Below are positions 58,882 to 64,000 of a stretch of DNA of 64,000 nt, one piece after another. A model generated the notes under the pieces. The model saw only the letters and a list, made by a program, of their open reading frames with translations, made no database searches and had not been told where the DNA came from. The translations under genes were made by a program, and so were the position numbers. Origin of the DNA: Cryptomeria japonica. Its lineage: Eukaryota > Streptophyta > Pinopsida > Cupressales > Cupressaceae. Position 1 is the stretch's first letter. Each line of letters opens with the position of its first letter. The DNA lies in contig NC_081414.1 in assembly GCF_030272615.1 (NCBI RefSeq), positions 339,616,502 through 339,680,501 of the forward strand, written 5' to 3'.

Positions 58882-60245
58882 TATTGGCATTGACAAAACT
58901 GGTTAATCCAGAGAACCGGTATATTTGCTGAGATTTATCATTGATGTCTAACACCTACTGGTGGAGTCGTGTATCTCAGTAGAAAAGGTGATGACTTGTA
59001 AACAACATGGAAGCATCATAACAGACAAGTGATCAAGGTTAAATCAGCTCAAGGGAAGACAAACTAAGCTAACTAGTCTGTCACTTAAGAAGATTGGTGT
59101 TGAGGTCAAATCTTCAGGTTGGTCATTATGATGATAATGAAGTCACCAAAGGTGACTTAGGAAAGAAGGCTTGAGGTTGTATGCAGACTGGAACCTCATT
59201 GGAAAATAGGAGAAGAGACTTGATAGAATAACTGCAAACTGACATCAAAGGATGAACCAGAAATGAAGAGCGTAGTGGTATACTAGTAGACCGGTGAAGC
59301 AGAAGGAAGATAGGTGTTTGCCTAAAATGTTAGAGTGTTGATCAGTTATTTAGTTGCGGTGGAAAAAGGTGAGTTGGTGAGTCTGTGTCTACGCCAAACT
59401 AAAGGTTGGTGAAGTCAACTTTATTCATAATGCAATTAGGCCATGATTACCTACCAATTTTTAGGTTTGCATTTAAAAGACTGGACTCAACTAGAAGTCA
59501 CTATTTTTGGGGGATGCGGTGGAAAATTTGGTTGAGCAGTTAGTGGATTTGTTGCAAGGCATGCAAAGAAAGAGTGGGAGATTTTGAATTTGAAATCCTC
59601 TGAAATCTATAATTGCTTTGATTGAGGAAACACTTGAAGGTGACGGAAAAAAGTTTATAAATTATTTTTTAGTTCATTCAAAAATTGTTGATCATAAAAT
59701 TTGCAAAGAGAAGATCCTATGATAGGCGATCCAAAGTGCAGAGTAGAGTGAGAGGAAGTGCTAAAAGATTTAGCAGAGCAGAGAGTGTATGAAGTAGATC
59801 GGCAGAGTGCAGAGGTGAGGGTTAGAGGACCGATAGAGTGCAGAGTTGAGGGTCAGAGGACTGACAAAGTGAAGAGTTGAGGATCAGAGGACCGACAGAG
59901 TGCAGAGATGAAGGTATAAGTAGAAAACCAGTGTTGTGCAGAGAAGAAACAACCGGTACAGATAGAGTATGATTTTCATTGTGATCTGATCAAGCTATCA
60001 GTAGCTACTCCAACAGATCATCTTTTTGTTGCTTTCTATTCATTACAACTCAAATTCTTTGATCAGGTGGACTTTAATAGATCCCTTTGTAAAGTCCCTT
60101 AACTAGGTGACATCTTAATTAATGTTGCTAAGTCCTTTAACTAGGATACCTTTAACAGGGTAAAGGCACTGACAAGCCTTAAGTAAAATCTCTTAACCGA
60201 GTGACACCTAATAGTGTCTTTGTAATCTCCTAACATCGATGGCTC
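58882..60245 (+). repeat. Element A-family LTR, truncated by element C
   Basis: Starts TATTGGCATTGAC (TG now TA) and in its 3' half matches the A LTR: AGCAGATCATC/AACAGATCATC, GGTGGACTTTAATAG, GTGTCTTTGTAATCTCCTAAC. It stops where element C's LTR begins at 60246. It interrupts copia element G. The U3 differs much from A's, so this is a subfamily. Confidence 0.75.
59794..59915 (+). repeat. 31-bp tandem repeats in the A-like LTR
   Basis: Three to four units of the type GAGGACCGACAGAGTGCAGA, period 31 bases (starts 59825, 59856, 59887). They occupy the U3 position that holds a different 20-bp array in element A. Confidence 0.82.
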
Positions 60246-61107
60246 TGTTGGCATATGCACTCTCCAATGAGACATTGTAGGTGATTGAAGGTTTTGTCAT
60301 TGATGGCAACCTTACAATCCTATGACACCGGCAAGGCATTCCACCAGCACTAGCAAAATCAGACTCTACACTGGCACTCAAACCATCGGCATTGGTAGTG
60401 AAAGGAAGCATACCGGCATAGAGGCCGATAGGATTTATATTATAATATATTTTGTTTATTATTGTAAAATCTTTATAAGATGACTTGGCAACATTGTAAA
60501 ATGACTCATATATATAAGAGATCATTGTAGAACATTGTAAGAGATGTAAGGATTATTATGGTAGAATGTATTAGGTGAAATAAGGCAGACCTATTATGCA
60601 AATTATAGCTTAAGGGTTTATGTAAGAAGCAAAGAAGAAACCGGTACTGGATTTGGCATTATAGATGCTATTTTGAAGCAGTACAAGACACTGGATTTAT
60701 ATAATCCATTTTGTAAGTTAGTGAGACTTCCCAATTTGTAATTGAGCAGTGAACTCTAGGCACTTGGCCTTCCTGCATGTGCAGGTCCCTCTTGTAGCAA
60801 TAATATTCTCTTATTGGCCAGTAAGTGAATATTGTGGGTCACAAATCCCACCGAGGTTTTTCCCACACTGGGTTTCCTCATTAAATCTTTGTGTTATGGT
60901 GTGTTTTTCATGTGGTTGCTTTTATCTCTGTTTATTGCATTACTTCTTGTTTACCGGTACACAATTTTGATATGTTCTATATGTTTTAAGTTAAGAAATC
61001 CAATATACCAGTTAGATACTAATTCACCCCCCTTTAAGAAATCCAATATACCGGTTAGATACTAATTCACCCCCCCCCCCCTCTCAGTATTTATGAGAAT
61101 CCTAACA
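60246..61107 (+). repeat. 5' LTR of element C
   Basis: TGTTGGCATATGC...CCTAACA, with CATTGATGGCAAC at 60298-60310 and GTGAACTCTAGG at 60749. Near the end a 43-bp segment is duplicated in tandem (TTAAGAAATC at 60991 and 61034), followed by a long C-run. Confidence 0.93.
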
Positions 61108-61109
61108 AT

Positions 61110-61121
61110 TGGTATTAGAGC
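61110..61121 (+). promoter_or_regulatory. Primer binding site of element C
   Basis: TGGTATTAGAGC, one C-to-T change from the initiator tRNA-Met complement. Confidence 0.88.
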
Positions 61122-61178
61122 CTGGTCCTCTATTTTCAGAAGCCTAATAGCTTGAGGAAGATCTTGACACCGGTAGAG

Positions 61179-62292
61179 ATGGAAAATTTGATGAAACAAT
61201 TGTAAGCAACTCTCTCAGATTTTGATATAGAAAAGTTGAAGAATATCAAACTTGAAGATGATCTAAAGGCAGCTCAAGAAATTATTCAAGCACTTCAAGA
61301 AAATATTACCATAGCAAGAAATAAGAGAAGAGAACTCCGTGAAAAGATGCAAATTGAGGATGATGAAAAGGAAACTCTTAATGGTATGATAAACAAGCTA
61401 AAACTAGATAACATAACATCAAGGAATGAGATGCAGGATATGACTATGAGATTTTGTAAGGAAATTGAAGATAGAAAGAAGAATGAAGAAGATTTGACTA
61501 AAAGACTAAGTGGTGCAGCAAATGAGAACACAAGACTTAGCTATGAAAATGATTTGTTGAAGACAGATCTGATGCATACACAGAATGACTCAAATGAACT
61601 GATGAGGCAAAAAGAAATCCTAGGAAGAGAACTGGATACAACAAATCAGCACAAAGAAAAATTCAGCGAAAGCTTAGAAGAAGTTGGTGACTTGTTGAAG
61701 AATCAGAAACCTAAAGGTGACACTTGTGGAATTGGCTTTGAAGTTGGTGAAAGCTCCGGTACTGCAAACACATAGGATCATAGCAAACCGGTAAGATAAC
61801 CATATGCTTACAAATTCAATGACAAATTCTTTAACTGTAATAAGTATGGTCATAGAGAAAATCAATGTAGATCTAGAAGTTATCAGAGTACTAATACACC
61901 CACCGGTCAATGTTCAAAATGCAATAAAATTGGTCATAACTCTGAAAAATTGTAGAATGAATGTGAGATGTTATATTTGTGGAAGATTTGGACACTTATC
62001 TAATCAATGTAGAACACAAACCGATGTAGGTTATGGGAAAACTATTTAGAAAACTAATGTGACTTGCTATGCATGTAACAAGATTGGACATATTGCAAAA
62101 TTATGTAGAAGTAAAGCATCACTGGCAGACAACAAAAGTTCTAGTTTGAAAGGAAAAGAAAAAGTTGAAGAAGTTAAGCATGAATTTTCAAAACAATGGA
62201 TCAAGAAATCAGAACTAAATGTGGATAGGAATACTCCTCCACCGGCAAGATAGAGTAGCACTCCATCGGCAAGAGTCTCTTCATCCAATTGA
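61179..62292 (+). pseudogene. gag of element C (coiled coil + four CCHC knuckles)
   Basis: Start ATG 61179 (MENLMKQL). The coiled-coil half is well kept in the open part 61236-61775. Knuckles: FNCNKYGHRENQC (first Cys lost), CSKCNKIGHNSEKL with a 1-base shift, CYICGRFGHLSNQC and CYACNKIGHIAKLC. In-frame stops at 61773, 61797, 62047 and 62251 each replace a Gln present in element B. The stop at 62290-62292 matches B's gag end (SSSN). Confidence 0.9.
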
Positions 62293-62446
62293 ATAAATTT
62301 CTTTGAGGGTTTGGCAATCAATATGAAATATGCTATTATTCCCACGGTTGATGGTGAAAAGTAGAAAATTACTTCTATAACAACAAATAAAGTTAAGTGA
62401 CTATTTAACCGGCATACATTAAATGTGGTAGTTGGTGAATTAACAT

Positions 62447-62454
62447 TATAAATT
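62447..62454 (+). promoter_or_regulatory. TATA-like box upstream of ORF2, element C
   Basis: TATAAATT at 150 bases before the ORF2 ATG, the counterpart of 24918 in element B. Confidence 0.5.
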
Positions 62455-62596
62455 AGTGGTTTTGGCTCCATTTGACTTCACCGAGCATTCAAACATTCGA
62501 AGAGCACGAAATTTCTAGAGCTAAGGCATTTCGAGAAAAGAGGCCAGGCATTTCAGCAACCAATCTTTCCAAAGGCAGAAAAAGGTATTTATAATC

Positions 62597-64000
62597 ATGG
62601 CATCCTCCTCTGTACCTGAATTCATAGCAAACCCTACTATTGTGGAAGTGATCAAGTGCCCTTGGCCCATATTTCAGCTAGTTCTTGAGATAGCAAAGAA
62701 GGATGATAATGTAGGTGCTTTTTCCCAAATTCCCAAAGGAGTTGTTTATGCAAAAGACCCTAGAATTTTTATCCATTGCCATATAGAAGAATTAGGAGAT
62801 GAAGAAATCAAAAACATGTACAAAACTATTATATGTGATGATTCCGAAAATGTGAAACCTGAACATAAAATTGTTGAAACCCTAGGATTCACTAAAATCC
62901 TCAGCATTTCAGACTTTCCTAAGGAAGTTATTAGGATAGTATTGAGCAGAGTTCATGGTGCATTCTTTTGGTTAGATTTGGTTCACAAAATTACCAAGGA
63001 AGTTGTGAAAGCTATAACAGGGTTACCTTCCACCGGTAACAGACCAGACAAGACAAAGAAGGTCTCAAATGACCTAGTAACAAACCTAATAGGTGCAACA
63101 TCTAACAAAAGGTCCTTGAGGGTTAATGATGTAACCAACATAAATGTAAGATTCATTAGCATGATTCTAGGTTACAAAGTAACTCATACAAACAGACTTA
63201 ACTCAGTCTCCATTTTATGCATAAAAAGTGCACATGATATGGTACATGAGAATGTGAAAATTGATGTATGTGAATGTTTAAAGGATGAATTGATTGAAAA
63301 TTTAGGGAAGATCAAGAAGGATAAGAAAGGAACACTTAGATTTGGTAACTTACTTGTATGCTTAATGCTACACATAACCAAACAGGTTCCCGGTATAGGT
63401 AACAAAAACCTTGGATTTAACATACCGGTAGGGAAATAGTTATTGAACTTGTTCAACAACATGGGTGAAAGCAAACAAAAGAATATTGATGAGTATTTTC
63501 AAACACTAAAGGCCAAAATGAACACCAGAGTTATACTATCACAAAAAATTATGGATAAATACAAGGATGACATATGTTTTGTGATCAAGAAAGATGAAAT
63601 TTGGATGGAAGCAGTGATCCCAAGAACAATCTGGGTTACTAAAATGGGCTATGAGACTGATGACCACATCATTGAGACATATGCTAAAGCCCTTCTGGAA
63701 GCACCCAAGGAACCTAAGGAAAAAGTATTTGGCAGTGTAGAAATGATTGAAAGTCAAATTTAATCCAAGAAAAGAGTGAATAAAGTAGAAGCAACTGTGA
63801 GGAGAGGCTCAAGATAGACAAAGGCTATCAAAGAAGATGTACTAAAACAAACTGGTATCAGTGAAGATGAGTTGGAGGAAATACAACCTGAAACTCACCT
63901 CTCAATAGTAGCTACTTCATCAGAAAGTGATATGCCTGCAACATTCAAAAGAGTTGTATGGAAAAGAGAACCTTCACCGGCATCCACACCCTCACCTAGG
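62597..64000 (+). pseudogene. ORF2 of element C, N-terminal part, running off the window
   Basis: Start ATG 62597 (MASSSVPEFIANPTIVEVIK), 280 codons open to a TAG at 63437 (Gln in B), then open again 63443-63763 in the same frame, with a further stop at 63761. The motifs match B one for one: IPKGVVYAKD, IEELGDEEIKNMYKTI, FFWLDLVHKITKEVVKAITGLPSTG, VRFISMILGY, KKDKKGTLRFGNLLVCLMLHIT, QVPGIGNK, KYKDDICFVI and IWVTKMGYE. I judge the first 280 residues to be about three quarters identical to B. Function unknown. Confidence 0.85.

Larger units (their letters stand above)
60246..64000 (+). mobile_element. Element C: non-autonomous LTR retrotransposon of the B family, right side outside the window
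   Basis: 5' LTR 60246-61107, primer site, gag (61179-62292), TATA-like box and ORF2 (62597 on), in the same order and spacing as element B. It inserted into an A-family LTR. The 3' part is beyond the window, so its TSD and lack of pol cannot be verified here. Confidence 0.9.

Noticed and set aside
1-64000. CRISPR array, bacterial operon or rRNA
   Set aside because: No regularly spaced repeats with unique spacers, no ribosome-binding-site/operon layout, and all recognisable proteins are plant retroelement proteins.

Overview
This is a non-genic stretch of a large, transposon-dense plant genome. I found no host gene, tRNA, rRNA or CRISPR array. The plant assignment rests on Ty1/copia-type elements primed from initiator tRNA-Met (TGGTATCAGAGC sites), on LINEs with DUF4283-like ORF1, zf-RVT and RNase H regions, and on old, deeply nested LTR elements with 0.8-1.4 kb LTRs. 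A gymnosperm is my best guess, but that is inference only.

Layout. 1-2270: a LINE in two opposed pieces, resembling a 5' inversion. 2424-4032: a solo LTR with a near-perfect target duplication. 4038-7390: gene-free AT-rich DNA with one 361-bp tandem repeat. 7400-9050: a decayed minus-strand ORF that seems distantly related to the ORF2 described below. 9050-11360 plus 20391-20835: one minus-strand LINE split by element A. 11361-20390: element A, a complete non-autonomous LTR element (TSD ctatc) with gag and ORF2 but no pol, itself hit by a solo LTR at 16764-17577 (TSD catat). 21304-22637: a solo copia LTR (TSD catac). 22732-29380: element B, a second complete pol-less element (TSD gagaa). About 29640-31000: another solo LTR. 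32699-33857 plus 47798-49850: one minus-strand LINE split by copia element F (33858-47792, TSD aagat), which is itself split by copia element E (35924-42591). 50189-58881: two broken minus-strand copia elements, with D lying inside the 3' LTR of G. 58882-60245: an A-like LTR cut short by element C (60246 to the window end), a third pol-less element.

The main point of interest is the A/B/C group. Each carries a gag of coiled coil plus CCHC knuckles, then a second long ORF (about 1,080 codons in B) that I cannot assign to any enzyme, and no protease, integrase, reverse transcriptase or RNase H. A and B/C share ORF2 ancestry although their LTRs are largely different. They share the tRNA primer site and an untranslated leader with the neighbouring copia elements, and B/C also share an LTR core block and a PPT-side inverted repeat with them. 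This suggests they are moved in trans by copia proteins. ORF2 in B and C is preceded by a TATA-like box at the same distance, which raises the possibility of its own promoter.

Decay is dominated by C:G to T:A changes. B's two LTRs differ almost only by transitions, and the in-frame stops in B and C sit at former Gln or Trp codons. Coordinates of LTR ends with TSDs are exact; ends of decayed coding regions are approximate.
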